Below, piece by piece: positions 44,852 to 54,992 of a stretch of 64,000 nt of DNA. Below the pieces are notes generated by a model that was given only the letters and a program-made list of their open reading frames with translations, was not told the DNA's origin and made no database searches. This DNA comes from an uncultured Lachnospiraceae bacterium. GTDB taxonomy: Bacteria; Bacillota; Clostridia; Lachnospirales; Lachnospiraceae. The stretch spans positions 62,001-126,000 of the forward strand of contig CAJUPJ010000002.1 of assembly GCA_910588655.1 (NCBI GenBank), given 5' to 3'. The translations under genes and the position numbers were made by a program. Each line of letters starts with the position of its first letter. Positions within the stretch are counted from its first letter, which is position 1.

Positions 44852-45226
44852 TGTTACAAGCTGCCAGGATAAATGGCGCTTTTGTAAATTGGATTATAAA
44901 TTCTAATTATATACTAGTATATTAAAAGCTATGAACATGAGGCATTTATGCCTGCCAGGCATACAGTATATCTTTTTAGAGAGAGGGTGTCACCGGCTGC
45001 AAGCATCCTTACAGATATGTATATCTGGTATTCACATGGGAGCTGCGTTCCTGAAGGTATATGCGTAATATTGTGTAAGGAGCGACGTTTTGCAGGCGTT
45101 ATATGTATAATAAGAGTTTATGGAATACAGTCTTTTTAGCAGGAATTGTACCTGCCATTCCATAAGAAACAGGGTGGTACCACGGAATTTACGTCCCTGC
45201 CGTTTTATACGGCAGGGGCTTTTTTA
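44852..45226 (+). promoter_or_regulatory. T-box leader of pheST (phenylalanine specifier)
   Basis: T-box core AGGGTGGTACCACGG at 45171-45185. The terminator is CCCTGCCG (45195-45202) with CGGCAGGGG (45210-45218) and T run. The likely specifier TTC is at 45031-45033 (GGTATTCACATGG), just before GGAGCTGCG, matching the layout of the other leaders here. Confidence 0.88.
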
Positions 45227-45298
45227 GTTTTAATAAGGTTATTTATGCTTGGTTTATATTAAGAAAGCATACAAAATGAAGAAAGACGGGGAATAAAT

Positions 45299-46318
45299 AT
45301 GAAAGACAAATTAAAGAAAATCATGGACACCGCCATTGAACAGATTGATGCAACTGAACAGCTTGATAAGCTGAATGATATTAAAGTTGTATTTTTAGGT
45401 AAGAAAGGTGAGCTTACATCCCTGCTTAAATCTATGAAAGACCTTGCACCAGAAGACAGGCCAAAGGCAGGCCAGATGGTAAATGAGGCAAGGACAAAGA
45501 TTGAAGGGATGCTTGAAGCAAAGAAAAAGGAATTTGAAAAAGCGCTTCTTGAAGAAAAACTTGAAAATGAAAAAATTGATGTTACACTTCCTGGCACAAA
45601 GCTTCCAGAAGGACACCGCCATCCAAGCAATATAACTCTCGAAGAGGTTGAGAATATATTTATTGGAATGGGATACAAAGTAGTTGAAGGGTCGGAAATT
45701 GAAAAAGATTATTATAACTTTGAAGCATTAAATATACCAGCAGACCATCCAGCAAAGGATGAGCAGGACACATTTTATATTACACAGGACATACTTCTGC
45801 GTACACAGACTTCTTCTGTACAGGTGCATGAAATGGAAAAGGGGGAACTTCCAATAAGAATGATAGCGCCTGGCAGGGTTTTCCGTTCTGATGAAATGGA
45901 TGCAACACATTCACCAACATTCCACCAGATAGAAGGGCTTGTAGTAGATAAGGGAATTACATTTGCAGACCTTAAAGGTACATTACAGGAGTTTGCAAAA
46001 AGGCTGTTTGGAGAAGAAACAAAAATCAAGTTCAGGCCGCATCATTTCCAGTTTACAGAACCTAGCGCAGAAGTAGACGTTTCCTGCTTTAAATGTGGCG
46101 GCAAAGGCTGCCGTTTCTGTAAAGGTTCAGGCTGGGTTGAAATACTTGGCTGTGGCATGGTACACCCGCATGTGCTTGAAATGAGCGGCATAGACCCGGA
46201 AGAATATTCAGGGTTTGCATTTGGCGTAGGGCTTGAGCGTATTGCATTATTTAAGTATGAAATTGATGATATGAGACTGTTGTATGAAAATGATACACGT
46301 TTTCTTAAACAATTCTAA
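45299..46318 (+). CDS. pheS: Phenylalanyl-tRNA synthetase alpha subunit
   Basis: 339 aa. N-terminal coiled coil (1-85), then class II core: GHRHPSNITLEEVENIFIGMG, FYITQDILLRTQTSSVQVH, RVFRSDEMDATHSPTFHQIEG (motif 2 and Phe pocket), and GFAFGVGLERIALFKY (motif 3). A CFKCGGKGCRFCKGSG zinc-finger-like insertion is seen near residues 263-280, known from Firmicute PheS. Partner pheT follows. Confidence 0.97.
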   Translation: MKDKLKKIMDTAIEQIDATEQLDKLNDIKVVFLGKKGELTSLLKSMKDLAPEDRPKAGQMVNEARTKIEGMLEAKKKEFEKALLEEKLENEKIDVTLPGTKLPEGHRHPSNITLEEVENIFIGMGYKVVEGSEIEKDYYNFEALNIPADHPAKDEQDTFYITQDILLRTQTSSVQVHEMEKGELPIRMIAPGRVFRSDEMDATHSPTFHQIEGLVVDKGITFADLKGTLQEFAKRLFGEETKIKFRPHHFQFTEPSAEVDVSCFKCGGKGCRFCKGSGWVEILGCGMVHPHVLEMSGIDPEEYSGFAFGVGLERIALFKYEIDDMRLLYENDTRFLKQF

Positions 46319-46394
46319 ATCCCTGCCAGGAAATTCAATATTGCAGTCCTGTAACGGGACGTTTAGTTTAAATGGAGAAAGATGAGGTATAAAA

Positions 46395-48833
46395 ATGGAT
46401 ACATCATTATCATGGATAAAAGCATATGTGCCAGACCTTTCATGCAGTGCACAGGAATATACTGATGCAATGACTTTGTCTGGTACAAAGGTTGAAGGAT
46501 ATAAGGAATTTGACAAAAACCTTGATAAAATAATAGTTGGCAAAATCAACAAGATAGAAAAGCATCCTGATGCAGATAAACTTGTTGTATGCCAGGTACA
46601 GATTGATGAAGAGGGTACAGAGGTACAGATTGTAACAGGTGCACCAAATGTAAAAGAAGGGCAGAAAGTCCCTGTAGTCCTTGAAGGCGGCCATGTTGCA
46701 AGTTCACATAAAGATGGTGAATCAGAGGACGGTTTTAAGATTAAAAAGGGCAAACTGCGCGGGGTTGAGTCATATGGAATGATGTGCTCTATTGAGGAGC
46801 TTGGCTCTAATTCCAATATGTACCCTGATGCTGACCCTGATGGCATATATATTTTAAGTGACAACCCAGAGTATGCCAGTGCTGCCATTGGCTCTGATGC
46901 AATAGGGCTTCTTGGGCTGCATGATGTTGTATTTGAATATGAAATCACATCAAACCGCGTTGACTGTTTTGGCGTATTAGGTATTGCACGTGAAGCAGCA
47001 GCAACATTTGGAAAGAAATTTGTACCGCCTGTAGTAACTGAAACAGGCAATAATGAAGATGTCAATAGTTATATTAAAGTAGAAGTAGAAAACCCGGAAT
47101 TATGTCCAAGGTATACAGCAAGGGTAGTTAAAAATATAAAACTTGCACCATCACCAGAATGGATGCAGAGACGCCTTGCATCTGTCGGCATAAGACCTAT
47201 TAACAATATAGTTGACATTACAAATTATGTTATGGAAGAGTATGCGCAGCCAATGCACGCATATGACCTTAATACTATTGAGGACAGGAAAATTATTGTA
47301 AGAAAAGCTGCGGCAGGGGAGAAATTCACAACGCTTGACGGGCAGGAAAGAGAACTTGATGACACAATGCTTATGATTTGTGATGGCAAAAAGCCTATAG
47401 GCATTGCTGGAATTATGGGTGGTGAAAACTCCATGATTACAGATAATGTTACTACAATGCTTTTTGAAGCCGCAACATTTAATGGTACAAATATACGCCT
47501 TTCAGGCAAAAAACTTGGTATGCGTACCGATGCACAGGCTAAATTTGAAAAGGGGCTTGACCCCAATAACGCAATAGAAGCAATGAACCGCGCCTGCCAG
47601 CTTGTAGAAGAGCTTGGTGCTGGTGAAGTTGTGGGAGGCGTTGTTGATGTTTACCCTGTTAAAAAAGAACCTGTAGTAATTCCATATGATGCTGGTAAAA
47701 TTAATGCACTTCTTGGAACAGATATATCTGAAGAAGAAATGCTTAAATATTTTGAAACAATAGATTTAATTACTGACAGGGAAAACAAGACTGTCACAGT
47801 GCCAACATGGAGGCAGGATTTAGAGCGTATGGCAGACCTTGCAGAAGAAGTTGCACGTTTTTATGGATATGATAAAATACCTGTTACACTTCCAAAAAGT
47901 TCAGCAACAACAGGGGGGCTTACAGATAAACTGGAAATGGAAAAGACAGCAAGGACAGTTGCGGAAGCATATGGTTTCTGCGAAGGCATGACATATTCAT
48001 TTGAAAGCCCTAAGGTTTATGACAAGCTTTGCCTTGATGAAGATGATATGCTGAGGAAAAGCATACGCATAAGCAACCCTCTTGGAGAGGATTACAGTGT
48101 AATGCGTACGTCAGCACTTGGCGGTATGCTTTATTCACTTGCTAATAACTATAACAGAAGGAATAAAAATGTACGACTTTATGAAATTGCCAATGTATAT
48201 ATACCAAAAGAACTTCCATTAACAGAACTTCCAGATGAGCGTACAATGCTTGCATTTGGAATGTATGGCTCAGGGGATTTCTTTACAATGAAGGGTGTCC
48301 TTGAAGCTGTTATTAAGAAGCTCGGGCTGGATGGAATGGCAGAATACAGGCAGGGTACAGGCAGAAATTATTTCCATCCTGGCAGGCAGGCAGAAGTAAT
48401 TTATAATGGAAAAGAAATCGCATATCTTGGTGAAGTCCACCCAGTAGTACAGAAAAACTTTGAGATTGGCGAGAGGGTATATATAGCAGTAATTGATTTA
48501 AAAACTGTACAGGAAATGCCTTCATGTATTGTTAAATACAAGGGTGTGCCTAAGTTCCCGGCAATTACGCGTGATATAAGCCTTAGCATGAAAAAAGATG
48601 TGACAGCAGGTGAAGTTGAAGAAATTATCAGGAAAAAAGCTGGCAAAATCCTTGAATCTTATGAACTTTTTGATATATATGAGGGTTCACAGCTTCTTAA
48701 GGGCTATAAATCACTTGCATATAAAATTGTATTCAGGGCACAGGACAGGACACTTACTGATGATGAAGCCGGAAAAGCAATGGATAAAATAATTTCTTCA
48801 CTTGCTGAAAAAGAAGTCGTACTCCGTCAATAA
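46395..48833 (+). CDS. pheT: Phenylalanyl-tRNA synthetase beta subunit
   Basis: 812 aa, full length. In order: tRNA-binding EMAP-like domain near 40-150 (GKINKIEKHPDADKLVVCQV), B3/B4 editing domain (residues 210-380), B5 domain about 405-475, synthetase-like core around 480-690, and ferredoxin-fold anticodon-binding domain at the end (KFPAITRDISLSMKKDV). Forms the alpha2-beta2 enzyme with PheS. Confidence 0.97.
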   Translation: MDTSLSWIKAYVPDLSCSAQEYTDAMTLSGTKVEGYKEFDKNLDKIIVGKINKIEKHPDADKLVVCQVQIDEEGTEVQIVTGAPNVKEGQKVPVVLEGGHVASSHKDGESEDGFKIKKGKLRGVESYGMMCSIEELGSNSNMYPDADPDGIYILSDNPEYASAAIGSDAIGLLGLHDVVFEYEITSNRVDCFGVLGIAREAAATFGKKFVPPVVTETGNNEDVNSYIKVEVENPELCPRYTARVVKNIKLAPSPEWMQRRLASVGIRPINNIVDITNYVMEEYAQPMHAYDLNTIEDRKIIVRKAAAGEKFTTLDGQERELDDTMLMICDGKKPIGIAGIMGGENSMITDNVTTMLFEAATFNGTNIRLSGKKLGMRTDAQAKFEKGLDPNNAIEAMNRACQLVEELGAGEVVGGVVDVYPVKKEPVVIPYDAGKINALLGTDISEEEMLKYFETIDLITDRENKTVTVPTWRQDLERMADLAEEVARFYGYDKIPVTLPKSSATTGGLTDKLEMEKTARTVAEAYGFCEGMTYSFESPKVYDKLCLDEDDMLRKSIRISNPLGEDYSVMRTSALGGMLYSLANNYNRRNKNVRLYEIANVYIPKELPLTELPDERTMLAFGMYGSGDFFTMKGVLEAVIKKLGLDGMAEYRQGTGRNYFHPGRQAEVIYNGKEIAYLGEVHPVVQKNFEIGERVYIAVIDLKTVQEMPSCIVKYKGVPKFPAITRDISLSMKKDVTAGEVEEIIRKKAGKILESYELFDIYEGSQLLKGYKSLAYKIVFRAQDRTLTDDEAGKAMDKIISSLAEKEVVLRQ

Positions 48834-48872
48834 ATTTTACTTTACGAAAAATAAACAATGGTATATAATAAA

Positions 48873-48913
48873 CAACAGGCAGTGCTGGCAAAACCAGTGC
48901 TGTCAGTTTTTGT
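48873..48913 (+). terminator. Probable terminator of pheST
   Basis: CAGTGCTGG...CCAGTGCTG pair with two wobbles around 48880-48902, then TTTTTG. Confidence 0.5.
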
Positions 48914-48943
48914 AATGCAAGACGGGAGGCATAGGGGATTATT

Positions 48944-49414
48944 GTGAAGAAGAAGCATAAAAAAATAATCAGGTTTTTTTCATGGGTTTTATTTATTATA
49001 TACTTAACTGTTATGGTTTATTTTTTGTTTTTCAGTGAGCAGTTCGGGCGTGTACCAAGTGACACATACCGTTATAATTTAGAACCATTTACAGAAATCA
49101 GAAGATATATAAGATACAATAAAGAAATAGGCAGCTTCAATGTTATAATAAACATTTTTGGAAATGTTGCCTGTTTTATGCCATTTGGTTTTGTACTGCC
49201 AATCCTGTCTAATAAACAAAGGAATATTTTTAAAGTTACGTTTTTAAGTTTTCTCTGTTCAGTTACAGTTGAACTTATACAGCTTGTTTCAAAACTTGGT
49301 TCATGTGATGTAGATGATGTTATATTAAATACACTTGGAGGTTTACTTGGTTATATAATGTTTTGCATATGTATAGGAATTATACATATATTTACAGGTA
49401 AAAAGAAACATTAG
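48944..49414 (+). CDS. VanZ-like membrane protein
   Basis: 156 aa from GTG 48944 (GGAGG at 48925-48929). Four membrane helices; signature residues NLEPFTEIRRYIRYN, NIFGNVACFMPFGFVLP and VELIQLVSKLGSCDVDDVILNTLGG are the VanZ family pattern. Members give low-level teicoplanin resistance in one characterised case, but most are of unknown function. Confidence 0.93.
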   Translation: MKKKHKKIIRFFSWVLFIIYLTVMVYFLFFSEQFGRVPSDTYRYNLEPFTEIRRYIRYNKEIGSFNVIINIFGNVACFMPFGFVLPILSNKQRNIFKVTFLSFLCSVTVELIQLVSKLGSCDVDDVILNTLGGLLGYIMFCICIGIIHIFTGKKKH

Positions 49415-49436
49415 CAGGGTAGAAAAGAGGATTAAA

Positions 49437-49769
49437 TTGAGGAAAAAAGGACATAAGAAAGAAAGCGGGGAACTCCGTTTAACAGATAAAAGACATCCTG
49501 TATCAGGCATAGCCTCCTCTGTACTTGCAGCCGTATCATTTATTTCATTTTCAGCAGCATGTATTATATCAGGCAGGAACGGCGGCAATGCAGGGCTTGG
49601 CATAGGGCTTATAGGGATTTCATGTTTCCTTGTAAGCATTACAGGTTTTATAATGGCGTGGGTAAGCCTGCACCAGGAAAATATAAGGTCATTGTTTCCA
49701 ACAATAGGTTCATTAGTAAATGGTATTCTGGTAATAATTTATATGATATTATATATATTAGGGGTATAA
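49437..49769 (+). CDS. Small membrane protein (DUF6142-like)
   Basis: 110 aa from TTG 49437. Basic N-terminus, then three hydrophobic helices (residues 24-47, 52-77, 84-109). I believe it is the DUF6142 type of Lachnospiraceae from the DKRHPVSGIASSVLA start. Function unknown. 22 bp after the VanZ gene. Confidence 0.7.
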   Translation: MRKKGHKKESGELRLTDKRHPVSGIASSVLAAVSFISFSAACIISGRNGGNAGLGIGLIGISCFLVSITGFIMAWVSLHQENIRSLFPTIGSLVNGILVIIYMILYILGV

Positions 49770-49883
49770 AAAATGCAAAAGCGGCATTTTTCATCTATTA
49801 TTTATTATTTGTGCTGCTTGTAGCAACATGGGAATGTTTTATGTAAATGGCAAACAGGTAATGTACAGGAATGGAGGCCTGCA

Positions 49884-50627
49884 ATGGCAATAAATTTTTC
49901 AAAAGAAGATAAAGAAAAGATGGAACATGATAAATCAGAAATTTATACAAAGCGTACAGATGAATCATATGCAGAATATGTTAAAAACCTTAAAGGCAGG
50001 AAAAAGGGAAGGTATTTTGCAGATTACTACTTAAAGTTTGTTATTGTAGCAGTTATTGTTATTGCAGGCCTTATATATTTTGTAAGGGATGCAGTTGCAA
50101 CAAAGCCTTCAGCAGTTTTATCAATTGCAATAGAAGGTGACGCAATAGAAGATGAAAATTTAATAAAATTTGCAGAAATAATTGAGGATGAACTAAACCT
50201 TGACACAGAACATGAAAAAGTAAATGTTTTTATTGCTACAGGAGACAAGCAGTTACAGACATTCCTGTATACAGGGCAGGTGGACATTATAATATCAACA
50301 GAAGAGAAGTTCCAGAAATGGGCAGAAGCAGGTTATTTCTTTGAACCTGGGAGTACAGAGGAACTTTCATTTTATAATGGTTTCCCAGAAGACCAGAAGT
50401 TTTATTCACATTATATAAGCAGTGAAGATATACGTAACAGTGAGCAGATTACATATGCAGAACCAAGCGACAAGAAATTGTATAATTATGGCATATACCT
50501 TACAGGAACAGATAAATATGCCAAAGAGCTTGGAGGGCTTGTTCCAGAGCCGGTTGCAGGTGTTTCTGCATCTTCTAAAAATATAGACTATGCAGTTTCT
50601 TTTCTTAAATATATGACAAGTAAATAG
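49884..50627 (+). CDS. Single-pass membrane protein with a periplasmic-binding-like extracellular domain
   Basis: 247 aa. Cytoplasmic charged segment (1-48), one helix at 49-68 (FVIVAVIVIAGLIYFVRDA), then about 175 residues resembling a solute-binding lobe (LQTFLYTGQVDIIISTEEKFQKW). No lipobox. Function is not recognised. RBS GGAGG precedes ATG. A terminator follows. Confidence 0.75.
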   Translation: MAINFSKEDKEKMEHDKSEIYTKRTDESYAEYVKNLKGRKKGRYFADYYLKFVIVAVIVIAGLIYFVRDAVATKPSAVLSIAIEGDAIEDENLIKFAEIIEDELNLDTEHEKVNVFIATGDKQLQTFLYTGQVDIIISTEEKFQKWAEAGYFFEPGSTEELSFYNGFPEDQKFYSHYISSEDIRNSEQITYAEPSDKKLYNYGIYLTGTDKYAKELGGLVPEPVAGVSASSKNIDYAVSFLKYMTSK

Positions 50628-50637
50628 ATTATCCTAT

Positions 50638-50674
50638 AACAGCCATGAAAATAATTTTATGGCTGTTTTTTTAT
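50638..50674 (+). terminator. Terminator after the 49884 gene
   Basis: ACAGCCAT (50639-50646) pairs with ATGGCTGT (50659-50666), followed by TTTTTTT. Confidence 0.8.
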
Positions 50675-50781
50675 AAAAAAGCATGTAAATAATGACGGAT
50701 AACCCTGGTTTATTTAAATCTGCCGTTTTTTTATAATATATACATAAATATTATAATTCTGATAAAAAGGAGGCAGTATTT

Positions 50782-52539
50782 TTGAAAAAACTAAGGTATA
50801 TTTTAGGTATATCACTGGCATTTGCCCTGTTATGCAGCTGCGGGAAGCAAGAGCCAGGGGAAACACCTGCAAGCAGTACAAAGGAAGAAATGCCTGCTGG
50901 TACAGTTAAAGAAGATACTGGCAGTGAAAGTGGCATTCTGGCAGATATACGGCCGGATAAAACTGTTACGCTTGATGTATATTCACAGCTTTCACCATAT
51001 CTGGGTGAACAGCAGGGCTGGTATGCACAAATTTTACTGGATAAGTTTAATGTAAAACTGAATTTTACTAATGACAGCAGCGAAGGAATGTATAATAAGC
51101 TGGAAAAAAGCGGAGATTTAGGGGATATAATTATCTGGGGTACAGACTCTGACCAGTACCACTCAGCCATAGACAAAGGGCTGCTGTTAGACTGGGAGGA
51201 AGATGGAAGGCTTGAAAAATATGGTTCATATATGAATAGCCATATGGAAAAGGCATTAAATAAAAATAAAAGGATTTCTGGCGGCAGGATATATGGCTTT
51301 GGGTATGATGTAGCATCAGAAAGCGGTGAATATGGTGATTTTGACTACCATCCCGATATACGCTGGGATTTGTATAAGCAGATTGGCATGCCAGAAGTTA
51401 CAGAACTTGAAGATTACATAGATGTTTTAAAACAGATGAAAGAAATATGTCCTGTATCTGACTCAGGCAAGGAAACATATGGCGTTTCATTTTTCAGTGA
51501 CTGGGACGGCGATATGGTAATGTATGTAAAATCCACATGCACAAATTTCTTTGGCAAGGATGAATTTGGCATAGGTTTATATGATGTAACTGACGGAAGT
51601 TTTGAGGGAAGCCTTGATAAAGGCGGATGTTACCTGCGTGCGTTGCATTTTTATAATGAGCTTTACCGCAACGGGCTTTTAGACCCGGAATCACAGACAC
51701 AGGGACATGATGCATGTCTTGAAGACTACAGGGACGGTTCTGCATTTTTCTGCATATTTGGCTGGCTGGCAGCACCAGAATATAATTCTGTAAACCATAC
51801 AGCAGATGGCAAAATGATGCTTCCATTAGCAGCTAAAAACCAGAATACACTTGTTTACGGGCTTAACATGAATGGCGGGAACCGTCTGTGGACAATAGGT
51901 TCTAAGACAGAATATCCAGAATTAGTAATGGCTATACTTGACTGGCTCTGTACACCAGAGGGATGCCTTACAACAGAGTATGGGCCAAAAGGCATTGGAT
52001 GGGACTATGATTTAGACAAAAATACGTGTATTTTAGAAGCAGGCTACCAGGCACAGACAGGAGAAACAGTGGAATTTCCAGAAAACAGCGGGTTTTCTGG
52101 CATATGGGCAGACGGCATTGCACAGTTTAATAATACAACATGGACACTTAACGCCACAAACCCTGACTCAAACGGGCAGACTTATAATTATGAATACTGG
52201 CCAAATGTACTTAATAAGACTGTAAGCAAGGTAGAACAGGAATGGCGGGAAACTAATGATGCAGAAAGCGCCAGGGAATATCTTTCAAGGTTTGAGTATT
52301 CAATTTCAAAGCCAAATACATATACAGCGGCTGTTAAACCGCCAAAATTAAGCAAAAAATGGGATAAGGTTGCAGGAATTATTAAAAGTGGTTCATGGAA
52401 AGCAATTTTTGCAGAAACTGAAAGTGAATATAACCAGATAGTTGCTGAAACTAAACGTATGGCAGATAAGGCAGGATATGCAGAATGTTCCAGATGGTGT
52501 GAAAGGGAAGCACGCCGCCGCCATGCATCAGAGGAATAA
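50782..52539 (+). CDS. Extracellular solute-binding lipoprotein
   Basis: 585 aa from TTG 50782 after AAGGAGG. Lipoprotein signal ISLAFALLCSCGKQ, with the lipid Cys probably at LCSC. The mature part resembles large family-1-like binding proteins for sugars or peptides (VTLDVYSQLSPYLGEQQGW, GDIIIWGTDSDQYHSAID). No ABC permease lies next to it, so it may serve a remote transporter or present ligand to the chemoreceptor gene 64-77 bp downstream. Confidence 0.85.
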   Translation: MKKLRYILGISLAFALLCSCGKQEPGETPASSTKEEMPAGTVKEDTGSESGILADIRPDKTVTLDVYSQLSPYLGEQQGWYAQILLDKFNVKLNFTNDSSEGMYNKLEKSGDLGDIIIWGTDSDQYHSAIDKGLLLDWEEDGRLEKYGSYMNSHMEKALNKNKRISGGRIYGFGYDVASESGEYGDFDYHPDIRWDLYKQIGMPEVTELEDYIDVLKQMKEICPVSDSGKETYGVSFFSDWDGDMVMYVKSTCTNFFGKDEFGIGLYDVTDGSFEGSLDKGGCYLRALHFYNELYRNGLLDPESQTQGHDACLEDYRDGSAFFCIFGWLAAPEYNSVNHTADGKMMLPLAAKNQNTLVYGLNMNGGNRLWTIGSKTEYPELVMAILDWLCTPEGCLTTEYGPKGIGWDYDLDKNTCILEAGYQAQTGETVEFPENSGFSGIWADGIAQFNNTTWTLNATNPDSNGQTYNYEYWPNVLNKTVSKVEQEWRETNDAESAREYLSRFEYSISKPNTYTAAVKPPKLSKKWDKVAGIIKSGSWKAIFAETESEYNQIVAETKRMADKAGYAECSRWCEREARRRHASEE

Positions 52540-52615
52540 AGGATAACAAAGAATAATAAAGGCGGATAAAAAGTAATTAAGAATAATAAAAACAGATAAA
52601 GAAATGGAGATTAAA

Positions 52616-54364
52616 ATGAAAGGCAAAAATAATAAAAACAGCCAGAAAACTGGAATAAGGGCTGGAATTGTAACCAGGCTGGCGGTAATATCTGTGCTGC
52701 CAGTAATACTGCTTGGCATTATTTTAACCATTGCAGGGCAGGCAAACCTTAAAAATGGAATTAAAAAAGAAATATATGAAGGGCTTAAAACTGCCGCAAT
52801 GGCGGTACAGGGCGCTTATGATGCAGCAGGCAACGGGGATTTTGTAATGCTTGAATCAGGCAATGTAATTAAAGGCATGTTTGTTGTAAGCGGCAATTAC
52901 AGCCTTCCAGATAAGTTAAGCACCGAATCAGGAACAGAGGTTTCACTATATTATGGCAATAAAAGAATTGTAACATCATTAAAAGATGGGAATAACGGGC
53001 GTCTTGAAAATGAACCTGCCAGTCAGGAAGCTGAAGAAACTGTATTAAAGAAAGGGGAGGAATATTTTTCAGAGGACGTTGTACTTGGCGGCAAACATTA
53101 TTATGGCTATTATATGCCAGTTTTTAATGAGGACTCTTCTGTTTCAGGCATGGTTTTTACTGGCAAAGACAGGGTAGATGTTAATAAGGCACTGGCATCA
53201 GACACACTTAAAATGGTTCTTTTAAGCATAGCCGTTATACTGGCAGCGCTTGTATTTACTGTTATTATGTCATTGTCTATTGCAAGGCCGTTAAAGCGAA
53301 TGACATATATGTTTGGCAAAGTTGCAGGAGGTGATTTATCAGAACTTAAAGAGGGAAAAGAGAGCCGCAGGAATGATGAAATCGGGGATATGATGCGTGG
53401 TATTACAAAGCTCCGCCAGTCATTAAGCGGTATAATGGGAAGCATACAGAATTCAGCAGGCATACTTACAGGTTCAGCAGATGAGCTGGAACGTGCAGCA
53501 GAGCTTACAAGCAGCGACTCCGACAAGGTAGATACTGCAATAAGTGAGATTTCAAGAGGTGCTGCTTCACAGGCAGAAGAAACAGAAGAAGCAATGAAAG
53601 ATACAAAGCATATGGGCGAAATTATCGGGCAGATGTCAGAGGATATTTCAGATATGGCACAAAGTGCAAATAACATGGGAGAAGCTGGCAATGAGGTAAG
53701 CCGTATTTTATCAGAACTTTCTGCATTTACAGAAAAGACAACAGAAGCAGTTGATACCATTGCAGGCCAGATAAATATGACAAATACTTCTGCACAGGAA
53801 ATACAGAAAGCTGTTGAAATGATTACATCTATTGCAGATGAAACCAATCTTTTATCCTTAAATGCTTCAATCGAAGCAGCAAGGGCAGGTGAACAGGGAC
53901 GCGGTTTTGCGGTTGTGGCATCACAGATACAGAAACTTGCGGAACAGTCTGCGGACTCTGCAAGGCAGATAACAGATATTGTAGGAACGCTTCTGCATGA
54001 TGCAGAAACAGCAGCAGGCACAATGGAAGGCGTGGTAGATATTGTAGGGCAGCAGAAGGAAAAACTTTTAGAAACAGATGCCCGCTTTGAAATAGTAAAC
54101 CGCGGAATACAAAATTCCTTAGTTAAAATGGAAGATATAAGGAATAAATCAAAAACACTTGACCAGTCAAGAAACCAGATGGAAACAATGATTGCTTCCC
54201 TTTCTGCAATATCAGAAGAAAATGCTTCAGCCAGTGAAGAAACAGCATTTTCAACTGCAAAATTAAATGAAAGGGTAAAACAGATTACAGAAGAAGTTGC
54301 AGTATTGAAAAAACTTGCAGCAGACCTGGAACAGCAGATACAGGTATTCAGGGTGAAAAAATAA
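52616..54364 (+). CDS. Methyl-accepting chemotaxis protein
   Basis: 582 aa from ATG 52616 (GGAG at 52606). TM1 near residues 18-40, an extracellular sensor of about 150 residues, TM2 near 200-220, a HAMP domain (SIARPLKRMTYMFGKVAGGD), then the signalling coiled coil with the hairpin ADETNLLSLNASIEAARAGE followed by QGRGFAVVA. Probably senses the ligand of the neighbouring lipoprotein; that is inference from position only. Confidence 0.95.
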   Translation: MKGKNNKNSQKTGIRAGIVTRLAVISVLPVILLGIILTIAGQANLKNGIKKEIYEGLKTAAMAVQGAYDAAGNGDFVMLESGNVIKGMFVVSGNYSLPDKLSTESGTEVSLYYGNKRIVTSLKDGNNGRLENEPASQEAEETVLKKGEEYFSEDVVLGGKHYYGYYMPVFNEDSSVSGMVFTGKDRVDVNKALASDTLKMVLLSIAVILAALVFTVIMSLSIARPLKRMTYMFGKVAGGDLSELKEGKESRRNDEIGDMMRGITKLRQSLSGIMGSIQNSAGILTGSADELERAAELTSSDSDKVDTAISEISRGAASQAEETEEAMKDTKHMGEIIGQMSEDISDMAQSANNMGEAGNEVSRILSELSAFTEKTTEAVDTIAGQINMTNTSAQEIQKAVEMITSIADETNLLSLNASIEAARAGEQGRGFAVVASQIQKLAEQSADSARQITDIVGTLLHDAETAAGTMEGVVDIVGQQKEKLLETDARFEIVNRGIQNSLVKMEDIRNKSKTLDQSRNQMETMIASLSAISEENASASEETAFSTAKLNERVKQITEEVAVLKKLAADLEQQIQVFRVKK

Positions 54365-54381
54365 AACAAGTATAAAAGCCC

Positions 54382-54426
54382 AGGGGCGTGTCTGGAATTA
54401 TCTTATCCAGGCACGCCTCTTTTATA
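54382..54426 (+). terminator. Terminator of the chemoreceptor gene
   Basis: AGGGGCGTGTCTGG (54382-54395) pairs with CCAGGCACGCCTCT (54407-54420) with wobbles, then TTTTA. Confidence 0.8.
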
Positions 54427-54558
54427 TAAATATCTATATAAATATTCACATAAGTTTATATAAATAGAATTAAAAAAAATTCCACAAAATTCCCAGAAAA
54501 TTCCCAGCATGACAATATGTGTCATTCAAGCCTGCTATAATACAATCAAAGGGACTGC

Positions 54559-54588
54559 AGCATATATACAGGCAGCGTATATACAGGC
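54559..54588. repeat. Short tandem repeat
   Basis: Two 15-bp units, GCATATATACAGGCA and GCGTATATACAGGCA, differing at one base, directly before a GCAGGATGCC hairpin. Confidence 0.6.
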
Positions 54589-54589
54589 A

Positions 54590-54626
54590 GCAGGATGCCA
54601 TATCTTATAGTAAAAAGGCATCCTGC
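54590..54626 (-). terminator. Hairpin beyond the XRE gene 3' end
   Basis: GCAGGATGCC (54590-54599) and GGCATCCTGC (54617-54626) are perfect reverse complements. 22 bp beyond the stop of the minus-strand XRE gene; T tract is absent, so activity is uncertain. Confidence 0.5.
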
Positions 54627-54647
54627 AATAAAACATATTAACGGGCT

Positions 54648-54992
54648 TTAAGTCTTCTCCCTGCTCTGGAAAGCAGCTATCATTAAATTAATGCTGTTTT
54701 CAACTATTTTGATTTCATCCTGGGAGAGATACTGTAAACGGTTTAATATGCCAGAAACATCATTTTGCCCGCTTCTGCCCATTAATATATAATCACTGGA
54801 AATACACAGCGTATTACAAATTTTAATAAGGGTTGGTACAGATGTGCCTACAATGCCGCGTTCAAGGTCAGAAATATACTGTGTTGAAACATCCACCTTG
54901 TCCGCCAGCTTTTCTTGTGTATATCCTGATATTTCCCTTGCCTGTTGTATGCGTGCACCAATTTGTACATTGATATCTTTGCGTTCCTTCAT
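54648..54992 (-). CDS. XRE-family helix-turn-helix regulator
   Basis: 114 aa. HTH at residues 10-65: IGARIQQAREISGYTQEKLA and TQYISDLERGIVGTSVPTLI with KICNTLCISSDYILMG. The C-terminal helix (DEIKIVENSINLMIAAF) may dimerise. Divergent from the WYL regulator gene at 55208 across 215 bp, at the left edge of the accessory island. Confidence 0.88.
   Translation of the reverse strand: MKERKDINVQIGARIQQAREISGYTQEKLADKVDVSTQYISDLERGIVGTSVPTLIKICNTLCISSDYILMGRSGQNDVSGILNRLQYLSQDEIKIVENSINLMIAAFQSREKT

Noticed and set aside
53110..54369. 419-aa minus-strand ORF
   Set aside because: It is antisense to the chemoreceptor gene, rich in Ser/Ala from mirrored codons, and has no RBS.
54559..54626. Possible start of a CRISPR array (15-bp repeats)
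   Set aside because: Only two contiguous units with no spacers and no cas genes nearby.
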